Positions 1-5,115 of a stretch of DNA of 6,236 nt are shown one piece after another. Positions within the stretch are counted from its first letter, which is position 1; the number at the start of each line of letters is the position of its first letter. The notes beneath the pieces were generated by a model. That model was not told the DNA's origin. It saw only the letters and a list, made by a program, of their open reading frames with translations, and searched no databases. Both the position numbers and the translations under genes were made by a program. Location of the stretch: positions 1-6,236 of the forward strand of contig JAJYRW010000087.1 in the NCBI GenBank assembly GCA_021793895.1. Direction: 5' to 3'. This DNA is from Actinomycetes bacterium. Its GTDB lineage: Bacteria > Actinomycetota > Actinomycetes > Actinomycetales > JAJYRW01.

Positions 1-24
1 CGATTTGGGTCCGGACCCAAATCG
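1..24. repeat. Perfect 24-bp palindrome at the left edge
   Basis: The arms CGATTTGGGTCC (1-12) and GGACCCAAATCG (13-24) are exact reverse complements with no spacer. The palindrome begins at the first base of the window and lies inside the DUF881 reading frame, where it would encode about P-D-L-G-P-D-P-N. A 12-bp gapless palindrome is very unlikely by chance in 6 kb. Either it is genuine, or the sequence folds back on itself at a contig end, in which case bases 1-12 are an artefact. I cannot tell which from the window alone. Confidence 0.9.
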
Positions 25-416
25 GGCTGCCTCTGCGTTAACTCATCCACGACCGCGCGCAGGTCTTCCACGCTTTCTTGCCGCTGAGCCACGCGTTCTG
101 ATTCGGCAATGATCAGCTCTGCCAGGTTAGATGGTCCGCGGGCGCCGTCCCCCTCCTGAGAGCGGATATTTGTCACAAACAACACGCCCGCTAGGAGAAG
201 CACCAGCCCGACCGCAATTGATCCGCGAACGGTTTGCGACCGGGACTGCTCGGGTCGGGGCGCGGGGCCGGGAACAGGATTGAACAGGCTCGTTTCGGCT
301 AATTCAGCTGCCTGCTCAGAAGGCGGGACCGATCGCGCGCTCGATTGCGCGGATTGCTCGGCGTCCCCCGGCGTTGGATCTGTCACAACTACTAGGCTAT
401 GCCCTGTGTCGACCAT
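1..416 (-). CDS. DUF881 family membrane protein, N-terminal part (runs off the window edge)
   Basis: Reading the minus strand from ATG at 416 gives 138 open codons to the left edge with no stop. Residues 1-64 form a Pro/Ser/Gln-rich cytoplasmic-type N-terminus. A hydrophobic segment lies at about residues 65-84 (GSIAVGLVLLLAGVLFVTNI). Behind it come RSQEGDGARGPSNLAELI and a helical stretch ending in VEDLRAVVDELTQRQ. A single membrane anchor, a short linker and a coiled-coil-like helix match the start of the DUF881 family, which is usually about 240-300 residues, so about half is missing. The molecular function of DUF881 is unknown; the genes typically sit beside crgA and class E sortase genes, as here. 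The start is uncertain: an in-frame GTG at 464 would add 16 residues, and a GTG lies at codon 11. None has a clear ribosome binding site. The last codons at the edge lie in a perfect palindrome and may not be genuine. Confidence 0.75.
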   Translation of the reverse strand, partial: MVDTGHSLVVVTDPTPGDAEQSAQSSARSVPPSEQAAELAETSLFNPVPGPAPRPEQSRSQTVRGSIAVGLVLLLAGVLFVTNIRSQEGDGARGPSNLAELIIAESERVAQRQESVEDLRAVVDELTQRQPDLGPDPN

Positions 417-450
417 TTGACCGAAGGGGCCAAACTGGGCGCGCGGGTGA

Positions 451-481
451 AAAATAACTTCCACATTTACGTATCAGTCAA
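451..481 (-). promoter_or_regulatory. Candidate promoter for the DUF881 gene
   Basis: On the minus strand TTGACT (476-481, -35-like, 5 of 6 matches to TTGACA) is followed after 19 bp by TATTTT (451-456, -10-like, 4 of 6 matches). The spacing is longer than the usual 17 bp. If it is real, transcription begins downstream of the GTG at 464 and favours the ATG at 416 as the DUF881 start. The -35 hexamer overlaps the crgA ribosome binding site on the other strand. Confidence 0.3.
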
Positions 482-485
482 GGAG
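480..485 (+). promoter_or_regulatory. Ribosome binding site of crgA
   Basis: AAGGAG at 480-485 lies 6 nt before GTG at 492-494. This supports the GTG start, which gives the CrgA-typical N-terminus MPKSRKRK. Confidence 0.8.
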
Positions 486-491
486 TAGGTA

Positions 492-740
492 GTGCCTAAG
501 TCTCGGAAGCGGAAAAAAGCAAGCTACGTTCCCCCGGTCTCTACTGACAATAAGCCCAAAAAGAGCCCGCAATGGTACGTCGTGACCATGCTCGCGCTCA
601 TGGGCCTGGGAGTGGCATGGGTAGTGGTTACTTACATCACGGAGACCCGCTGGCCAATTGGCGCGCTGGGGCAGTGGAACTTAGCCGTCGGCTTCGGTTT
701 GCTCATCGCCGGATTTGGAATGACCACCCGCTGGCAGTAA
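492..740 (+). CDS. crgA: Cell division protein CrgA
   Basis: CrgA is a small actinobacterial inner-membrane protein that localises to the septum. In Streptomyces and mycobacteria it interacts with FtsZ and divisome/peptidoglycan synthesis proteins. This copy has 82 residues, close to the family's usual 80-95. It shows the signature layout: a basic N-terminus (MPKSRKRKKASYVPP), a first membrane segment at about residues 28-49, a short extracellular loop carrying WPIGALG, and a second membrane segment at about 62-77 ending in WNLAVGFGLLIAGFGMTTRWQ, the most conserved part of the family. The GTG start is backed by AAGGAG. The gene is divergent from the DUF881 gene and convergent with the rhomboid gene, with a DnaA-box-rich spacer behind its stop codon. 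I see no frameshift or missing part. Confidence 0.95.
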   Translation: MPKSRKRKKASYVPPVSTDNKPKKSPQWYVVTMLALMGLGVAWVVVTYITETRWPIGALGQWNLAVGFGLLIAGFGMTTRWQ

Positions 741-750
741 CGGAGAAAAG

Positions 751-860
751 TTATCCACAGGTTTTCCACCCCGTAGCGAAAGTTATCCCCAGAGGTGGAT
801 AACCCTGTGGACAAAGTTACAAGCATGTAATTCCACAGGCGTGAATAACCCTGGGGATAC
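751..860. other. Cluster of DnaA-box-like 9-mers (possible DnaA binding region)
   Basis: About seven 9-mers resembling the DnaA box TTATNCACA / TTGTCCACA lie within 110 bp. Plus strand: TTATCCACA 751-759 (perfect), TTTTCCACC 762-770 (2 mismatches), TTATCCCCA 783-791 (1). Minus strand: TTATCCACC 794-802 (1), TTGTCCACA 806-814 (perfect actinobacterial form), TTATTCACG 840-848 (1), GTATCCCCA 852-860 (2). AATTCCACA at 829-837 is too weak to count. The first three point right and the last four point left, facing each other around 792. The region lies between convergent genes, so it is unlikely to be a promoter. The neighbourhood is known to lie near oriC in Actinobacteria, so an origin-associated or DnaA-titrating element is plausible. 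No clear AT-rich unwinding element is visible, and dnaA/dnaN are not in the window, so I do not call it oriC. Confidence 0.7.
755..810. repeat. Imperfect inverted repeat inside the DnaA-box cluster
   Basis: CCACAGGTTTTCCACC (755-770) is nearly the reverse complement of GGTGGATAACCCTGTGG (794-810), which reads CCACAGGGTTATCCACC on the other strand. About 23 bp separate the arms. The symmetry comes from paired box sequences. The stem could also act as a weak bidirectional terminator between the convergent crgA and rhomboid genes, but no T-run follows either arm. Confidence 0.5.
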
Positions 861-871
861 TCAAATAGCCA

Positions 872-1729
872 TCACAACAGGCCGTAGCGAGTCAGTTGCC
901 ACACCGCAGCAGCCACTAGCAAAACGAGAGTGGACGCCGTCCCTAATAATGCGTAGCCACGCCAGCGTTCGCGTGGAGACCAGGCGAAAAGCGCTCCCAA
1001 AAGCCCCCCAATAATCAGGCCACCCATGTGCCCCTGCCAGGAGATTCCCGGCACCACAAAGCCGATTACGACGTTTAGAGCGATCACAATAAAAATCTGC
1101 GTCGCCCGGCGGCCCACGCGGCGCAGCACGAGCAAAACCGCTGCAAAGAGTCCGAAGATTGCGCCCGAGGCCCCAACAACGGGAGTAACGAGCGCCTCAG
1201 GGGTATTGGCCAGCAAAAGTACGGCTGTGGATCCCCCAAGTGCCGAAAGCACGTACAGCGCTAAGTAGCGGGCCCGCCCCAGCATCTGTTCTAAGAACGG
1301 GCCGACTATCCACAGGGCGTACATATTGAAGGCCAGGTGCAAAATATTGCCCGGGGAATGCACAAACGCCGAGGTGATGAACCGATATGGCTCCTTGCCC
1401 GCGACTAAAGGCACAAACCACATGCTGGTGGTAAACGAGCTGCCGAGCACCATTTGCAGGACGTAAAAAACAAGCGAGATGCCCATCAGCACGTAGGTGA
1501 CTATGGGCGCCCCGCTGCGGACTTTCGCCCCCAGCGCCGTGCGGCGATCCGGCATGGACTGGCGTTGTTGGCGCACGCAATCAACGCACTGGACTCCCAC
1601 CGAGGCTGGGACCTGGCATTTGACACATGTTGGCCGTCCGCAGCGCTGGCAGCGGACGTACGAAACCGTGTCGGGATGACGGGGACAAACCGGCGGCTGG
1701 CTACCGCCGGCGCTGGGGCTATACGACAT
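872..1729 (-). CDS. Rhomboid family intramembrane serine protease with N-terminal zinc-binding domain
   Basis: Rhomboids cleave membrane proteins within the bilayer using a Ser-His dyad. This 285-residue protein has the serine in GASGAIFG (Ser188), the histidine in GHMGG (His234) and the upstream HLAFN motif (His131, Asn135) that matches the oxyanion-stabilising His/Asn of E. coli GlpG. All active-site residues are present. About six to seven membrane segments run from residue 75 to 283. The N-terminus (15-51) carries CPRH, CQRC, CVKC and CVDC pairs, a B-box-like zinc-binding module common in actinobacterial rhomboids of this locus. The ATG lies 8 bp after the ppiA stop with only a weak GAAGAA in front, so it is probably cotranscribed and translationally coupled with ppiA. 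It ends with TGA, convergent with crgA. Physiological substrates are unknown. Confidence 0.95.
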   Translation of the reverse strand: MSYSPSAGGSQPPVCPRHPDTVSYVRCQRCGRPTCVKCQVPASVGVQCVDCVRQQRQSMPDRRTALGAKVRSGAPIVTYVLMGISLVFYVLQMVLGSSFTTSMWFVPLVAGKEPYRFITSAFVHSPGNILHLAFNMYALWIVGPFLEQMLGRARYLALYVLSALGGSTAVLLLANTPEALVTPVVGASGAIFGLFAAVLLVLRRVGRRATQIFIVIALNVVIGFVVPGISWQGHMGGLIIGGLLGALFAWSPRERWRGYALLGTASTLVLLVAAAVWQLTRYGLL

Positions 1730-1737
1730 TTTTGAAA

Positions 1738-2259
1738 CTATTCTTCGATGGTTACGCGCTCAATAAAGACCGGTTCGACGGGGCGGTCGCGGCCATCGGT
1801 TTCAACCTGCCCAATTGCGTCAACAACATCTCGCGATTCCTGATCGGCAACCGCTCCAAAAATCGTGTGCTTACCCAGCAGCCAAGGCGTGGGCGCCACG
1901 GTGATAAAAAACTGGGAGCCGTTAGTGCCCCGGCCCATGCGAATACCCGCGTTCGCCATGGCCAGCACATAGGGCTCGTTGAAATTCAATTCCGGGTGAA
2001 TTTCATCGTCAAACATGTAGCCGGGCCCGCCGGTTCCCGTTCCTTGGGGGCAGCCAGCCTGCAGCATGAAACCGCTAATGACGCGGTGGAAGGTCAGACC
2101 GTCGTAAAAAGGTTCCGTCTTTTTCTCGCCGGTTGCCTCATCCGTCCATTCCTGAGTTCCTTGAGCCAAACCCGTAAAGTTCCGCACTGTTTTAGGAGCC
2201 TGATTGGGGTAGAGCTCGATTCGAATATCGCCTTTTGAGGTGTGCAAGGTTGCAAACAT
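1738..2259 (-). CDS. ppiA: Peptidyl-prolyl cis-trans isomerase, cyclophilin type
   Basis: Catalyses cis-trans isomerisation of Xaa-Pro bonds during protein folding. From ATG at 2259 the protein has 173 residues, the usual length for single-domain actinobacterial cyclophilins, with no signal peptide, so it should be cytosolic. Cyclophilin A landmarks are all visible: catalytic Arg59 in FHRVISGFMLQ with Phe64 and Gln67, MANAG around 101-105, GTNGSQFFIT (111-120), and the Trp126/His131 pair in WLLGKHTIFG. The frame stays open upstream to 2385, but those 42 extra residues (Arg/Leu/Cys/His-rich) are unlike the family and run through the intergenic region, so I choose MFATLHTSKG as the start. It has only a weak GAGAA-type ribosome binding site. 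First gene of a two-gene unit with rhomboid, divergent from the repeat protein gene at 2374. Confidence 0.95.
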   Translation of the reverse strand: MFATLHTSKGDIRIELYPNQAPKTVRNFTGLAQGTQEWTDEATGEKKTEPFYDGLTFHRVISGFMLQAGCPQGTGTGGPGYMFDDEIHPELNFNEPYVLAMANAGIRMGRGTNGSQFFITVAPTPWLLGKHTIFGAVADQESRDVVDAIGQVETDGRDRPVEPVFIERVTIEE

Positions 2260-2373
2260 AGTTTCAATTCTCGCACGAGTTTTACCCCAAACATGGGCGG
2301 ACTCGGCCCCGGCATGGCAACATAGAGTCCGAAGCAATAGATGTAAGGCCAAACGACGAATGAGGGAGCGGAA
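2260..2373. promoter_or_regulatory. Divergent intergenic region between ppiA and the repeat-protein gene
   Basis: These 114 bp must hold the promoters of both diverging genes. I see no consensus promoter. On the plus strand a weak TGGCAA (2315-2320) and TAGATG (2338-2343) lie 17 bp apart, and GAGGGAG (2362-2368) is a good ribosome binding site 5 nt before ATG 2374. On the minus strand only a poor GAGAAT hexamer precedes ppiA. No tRNA is present, although tRNA genes often lie beside ppiA in relatives. Confidence 0.4.
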
Positions 2374-3504
2374 ATGAAGCACCACTCAAGCCGCACGGTT
2401 GAGATCGCGGAACAGGCCAAAGACTGGGCGGGCCCGAAGGTAGACCAAGCGGTGGAGTGGGCCGGACCCCGAGTGGATAGCGCCATGGAGTGGGCCGGAC
2501 CGAAGATTGATCAGGCGAAAGATTGGGCGGTGCCCCGGGCGAAAAAGGCCTGGCGGAAAGGTGTGACTGCCGCTGCACCTCGCGTCGAACACGCCGCCGA
2601 TGTTGTCGGCCCGAAAATCGATGATGCGCGCGACAAAATCGTGGATGATTTGATTCCGAAGGTCGTTGCTGCAGTCTCGGCTGCCGCGGCCACCGCCCAA
2701 GACGCCCAGGAGGAAGCGCGCAAGCGCACAAAGGGCGCGGCGAAGGTGCTCAAGGGCGACGCGAAGGCCAAACCAAAGCGCTCGGGTAAGAAGTGGCTAA
2801 TTATTGGTCTAGTTGGTGCCGCTGCCGCGGGTGCATACGTGGCGTGGAGTCGCCGTCAACCCCAGGAAGACCCGTGGGCCGAGGAGTATGAACCCTACCC
2901 GCCGGTCACCCACCGAGTGCGGGATGCCGCCAGTGACGTGGCCGCACGGGCCGCCTCCGCCGCGCGCAAGGGTGCGGATGCAGTTGCCGAGCGCGTTCCG
3001 GAGGCCAAAGAGGCCCTTGCTAAGGCCGCCGATAAGGCCGGCGAGGCGGTAAAGTCGGGCAGCGAAGCCGTGCGCACGCGCATGGAAAACGGCCAAGGGA
3101 TGGTTGACGAGGGCGCCGACGCCGCGCAGGGAGCGGTACAGGATGTGGCGGAAAAGGTCTCCGAAAAGGCGCGGGAGACGGCCGCGAAAGTCGAATCGAG
3201 TGCCGAATCTGCCGCCGCTGAAATTAAGGACGACGCCTCTTCCGCAGCCGCGTCCGCCAAGGCGGGTATTGACAAGGCTGAAAAGGGCGTGGAAGAAAGC
3301 GCCGATATGGCCGCTGACAAAACCGCCTCGGCAGCGAAAAAGACCGCCAAGAAGACGGATTCTGCCGCGCAGAAGACCACGGATACTGCGAAGAAGGCTG
3401 CCGGGTCGGCGAAGAAAACAGCTGGAACCTCGAGCGCTTCTAAGAGCGCAAGTACCTCCAAGACCACGGCCCCCAAGCCGTCCAAGGGGAACTCCAGTAA
3501 GTAG
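2374..3504 (+). CDS. Membrane-anchored, repeat-rich LEA/histone H1-like Ala-Lys protein (function unknown)
   Basis: No enzyme family is recognisable. The 376 residues fall into four parts. (1) Residues 12-95: helical repeats each ending in proline (P21, 32, 43, 54, 69, 80, 95), of the type WAGPKVDQAVE, with spacings 11, 11, 11, 15, 11 and 15; the 11-mers recall the amphipathic repeats of apolipoproteins and group 3 LEA proteins. (2) Residues 96-140: charged helix ending in the basic KPKRSGKK. (3) Residues 141-158: one hydrophobic segment rich in Gly/Ala, followed by SRRQPQEDPWAEEYEPYPP. (4) Residues 180-376: low-complexity Ala/Lys/Glu helix, then a KKT-rich, Ser/Thr/Lys tail like histone H1. 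The strong basic patch before the membrane segment suggests N-in/C-out topology, but the basic tail would also suit cytoplasmic DNA binding. The start is fixed by GAGGGAG 5 nt upstream. Monocistronic, with its own terminator. Possible roles are envelope stress protection, a scaffold, or nucleoid-membrane contact; all are inference. Confidence 0.85.
   Translation: MKHHSSRTVEIAEQAKDWAGPKVDQAVEWAGPRVDSAMEWAGPKIDQAKDWAVPRAKKAWRKGVTAAAPRVEHAADVVGPKIDDARDKIVDDLIPKVVAAVSAAAATAQDAQEEARKRTKGAAKVLKGDAKAKPKRSGKKWLIIGLVGAAAAGAYVAWSRRQPQEDPWAEEYEPYPPVTHRVRDAASDVAARAASAARKGADAVAERVPEAKEALAKAADKAGEAVKSGSEAVRTRMENGQGMVDEGADAAQGAVQDVAEKVSEKARETAAKVESSAESAAAEIKDDASSAAASAKAGIDKAEKGVEESADMAADKTASAAKKTAKKTDSAAQKTTDTAKKAAGSAKKTAGTSSASKSASTSKTTAPKPSKGNSSK
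2425..2550 (+). repeat. 33-bp coding repeats encoding WAGP units
   Basis: Three consecutive 33-bp units (2425-2457, 2458-2490, 2491-2523) and a partial fourth (2524-2550) each begin TGGGC(G/C)G and encode W-A-(G/V)-P followed by a charged K/R-(V/I)-D-x-A segment. The similarity persists at DNA level around TGGGCCGGACC, which points to expansion by tandem duplication. Later units in the protein (to residue 95) have lost the DNA similarity. Confidence 0.75.
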
Positions 3505-3526
3505 CTTGGAAGTAATTTAAGCGGTG

Positions 3527-3577
3527 AAAGCCCCGCATGGTTGGCGCTGATTCGGTGCCTGCTGTGCGGGGCTTTTT
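3527..3577 (+). terminator. Rho-independent terminator after the repeat-protein gene
   Basis: AAAGCCCCGCA (3527-3537) pairs perfectly with TGCGGGGCTTT (3565-3575), and the T-run extends to 3577. It gives an 11-bp GC-rich stem with a 27-nt loop, 22 nt after the stop codon. On the minus strand the same stem is followed by only three T, so it may also end MATE transcripts, less efficiently. Confidence 0.85.
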
Positions 3578-3590
3578 ACTTTGCCCGGAT

Positions 3591-3631
3591 TATCTCGCCC
3601 AATTATTTTCCCTGGCTATCTTGCCCAATTA
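3591..3631. repeat. Short direct repeat between the convergent repeat-protein and MATE genes
   Basis: TATCTCGCCCAATTA (3591-3605) recurs as TATCTTGCCCAATTA (3617-3631), a 15-bp repeat with one mismatch and a 26-bp period, just after the MATE stop codon on its strand. No function is apparent. Confidence 0.5.
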
Positions 3632-3640
3632 ACCGGCTGC

Positions 3641-4996
3641 TTATTGTTTTTTGACAGGTGTTTCAAACAGTTTCAGTTCGCGCCATTTGCCGAATCGGAA
3701 GTAGCTGTAGGCAACCGCGCTGCTGAGGATGAAACTCAGGCCCATCCCGACCGCTATGCCCGTCTCATCTAACTGGGAGGTGGCCAACGCGGTGAGGGGA
3801 TAGCGAAGGACCCAAAACGAAATAATATTCAGCGCTAAGACCTGGTACATCGCTCCGGAAGCGCGCACGATCCCGTTTAGCACAAAGTTAATTCCCAGGA
3901 ACGGATAACACAGCGCGATCATGCGCATGTATTTCACACCGAACTCCACGGCTGGTGGCTCGGAAATAAAGATTTGAACGGCGGGGCGAGCCACGGCGAT
4001 CATGCCCAGGGCAAATAGGAGCATGATTGCCAGGTTGTACAGCACGGCAACGCGCGAAACTTGGGAGACGCGCTGCCAGTTTCCGCGCCCAATATTTTGA
4101 CCCGCCATGCTGGAGACCGCTATGCCCAGGGCCTGAGCGGGCAGCATTATCAAGGCATCTAAGCGCTGCGCGGCACCAAACCCGCCCACTACATCGGCGC
4201 CGAAGTTAGCCACCACGCTCATGACCGCGGCCGAACCGCCAGATATAACGGCCATTTGCAGGCCCGATGGGATTCCCAACCGCAGAATCTTGCGTGTCTG
4301 GGGCAGGGTAGGAATTTGGGGCAACTGCAGTGGCGCGAGCTTTTTGCTCAGCACGTGCACCAACCCGTAAGTGAAGGCGATTCCCTGCGATAACACGGTG
4401 GCATAGGCCGCACCCCGAATTTCGAGCTCAAAACCGGAGATGAAGAGCGGATCTAAAAACACGTTCAGCAACACCGCTACGAAAACGAACCGCAGCGGTG
4501 TCTTGCTATCACCTAGGGAACGGAGCACTGTGGCAATGAAGTTGTAGCCGAACAGGAACAGCATGCCTAAGAATGTGACCTGCAAATAGTCCTGGGCGGG
4601 GGCCATGATGTCCGCGGGCGTGCCCAGCATTTCCAGCAGGAAATGCGATGTGGCAAATCCGGCACCGCCCAGCGCGATTGCGATCAGGAACAAGATGACA
4701 ACGAAGGCGTTCAAGTACGCGCGCAAGCCCGCATCATCGCGCCGCCCGCGCTGCTGCGACAAGATGGCCAGTGCGGCGTTGTTCATGCCGATCACGAATG
4801 ACAGCACTGTGGTGGCAATGACGCTGGAAATTGCGACCGCTCCCAGCGCTTGTGCCCCCAGCAGGTTTCCGATCCAAAAACTGTCCACCAGCTGATAGGA
4901 GGTTTGGAGGAGATTAGCCGCCATGATGGGGCCAGAAAATGTAATTAGGTGTCGCAGGATACTCCCGCGCGTAAAGTCATGCTGGATCGTTGCCAT
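3641..4996 (-). CDS. MATE family efflux transporter
   Basis: MATE proteins export drugs or metabolites across the inner membrane using a Na+ or H+ gradient. This protein has 451 residues, the normal length, with about 12 hydrophobic segments in two six-helix halves (about 15-215 and 236-435). Family motifs in the first half are VDSFWIGNLLGAQALGAVAIS (residues 37-57), LRSLGDSKTPL (158-168) and NVFLDPLFI (178-186). In the second half come AAQRLDALIMLPAQALGIAV (275-294) with GQNIG after it, and VRASGAM (377-383). It looks complete and fits the broad prokaryotic MATE/DinF-NorM group; the substrate cannot be read from sequence. No Shine-Dalgarno sequence precedes ATG 4996, which may be a leaderless start. 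A LacI-family gene lies 119 bp upstream on the same strand, so local control by that repressor is plausible. Confidence 0.93.
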   Translation of the reverse strand: MATIQHDFTRGSILRHLITFSGPIMAANLLQTSYQLVDSFWIGNLLGAQALGAVAISSVIATTVLSFVIGMNNAALAILSQQRGRRDDAGLRAYLNAFVVILFLIAIALGGAGFATSHFLLEMLGTPADIMAPAQDYLQVTFLGMLFLFGYNFIATVLRSLGDSKTPLRFVFVAVLLNVFLDPLFISGFELEIRGAAYATVLSQGIAFTYGLVHVLSKKLAPLQLPQIPTLPQTRKILRLGIPSGLQMAVISGGSAAVMSVVANFGADVVGGFGAAQRLDALIMLPAQALGIAVSSMAGQNIGRGNWQRVSQVSRVAVLYNLAIMLLFALGMIAVARPAVQIFISEPPAVEFGVKYMRMIALCYPFLGINFVLNGIVRASGAMYQVLALNIISFWVLRYPLTALATSQLDETGIAVGMGLSFILSSAVAYSYFRFGKWRELKLFETPVKKQ

Positions 4997-5010
4997 TACT
5001 GGGTAGGCTA
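4997..5010 (-). promoter_or_regulatory. Possible -10 element giving a leaderless MATE transcript
   Basis: TAGCCT (minus strand, 5005-5010) fits the actinobacterial -10 pattern TANNNT and ends 8 nt before the MATE ATG. Transcription would then begin at or next to the start codon, which would explain the missing ribosome binding site. I see no matching -35 hexamer at 17 bp. Confidence 0.35.
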
Positions 5011-5071
5011 GCCAACCGTGACTCGCATCTGGTTGCGTGCAAGCCGGTCAGCGCGAGCCCCGGGCCCCGCC

Positions 5072-5109
5072 ATGAAGTACTGCGAGCGCGATGAAGTACT
5101 GCGAGCGCG
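5072..5109. repeat. Perfect 19-bp tandem duplication upstream of the MATE gene
   Basis: ATGAAGTACTGCGAGCGCG occurs twice head to tail with no mismatch (5072-5090 and 5091-5109). Each copy holds the palindrome AGTACT. It lies in the 119-bp gap between the LacI-type gene and the MATE gene, 76 bp before the MATE start. It could be a pair of regulator sites spaced about two helical turns, or a recent slippage duplication. Confidence 0.85.
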
Positions 5110-5115
5110 CCCGCC

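Noticed and set aside
751..860. Calling the DnaA-box cluster the chromosomal oriC
   Set aside because: dnaA and dnaN are not adjacent, no clear AT-rich unwinding element is visible, and the usual actinobacterial origin lies elsewhere.
1306..1314. CTATCCACA, one mismatch from a DnaA box, inside the rhomboid gene
   Set aside because: Single site in coding sequence over 400 bp from the cluster; not counted as part of it.
1690..1710. CCGGCGG/CCGCCGG stem-loop near the 5' end of the rhomboid coding region
   Set aside because: Could dampen translation, but short GC-rich stems are common in this base composition and it falls in Gly/Pro codons.
1981..2004. GAAATTCA/TGAATTTC inverted repeat (8-bp arms, 8-nt loop)
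   Set aside because: It lies within conserved cyclophilin codons (DEIHPELNFNE) with no T-run; likely coincidental.
2260..2385. N-terminal extension of the cyclophilin by 42 residues
   Set aside because: The added residues do not resemble a signal peptide or the family, and they fill the divergent promoter region and overlap the start of the opposite gene.
2895..3485. Long minus-strand open frame of 196 codons opposite the repeat protein
   Set aside because: Ala/Ser/Phe-rich antisense shadow of a GC-rich low-complexity gene; no family resemblance.
3104..3520. Arg/Pro-rich plus-strand frame of 138 codons overlapping the repeat-protein tail
   Set aside because: Frame-shifted shadow of the Ala/Lys coding sequence, with no plausible start signal.
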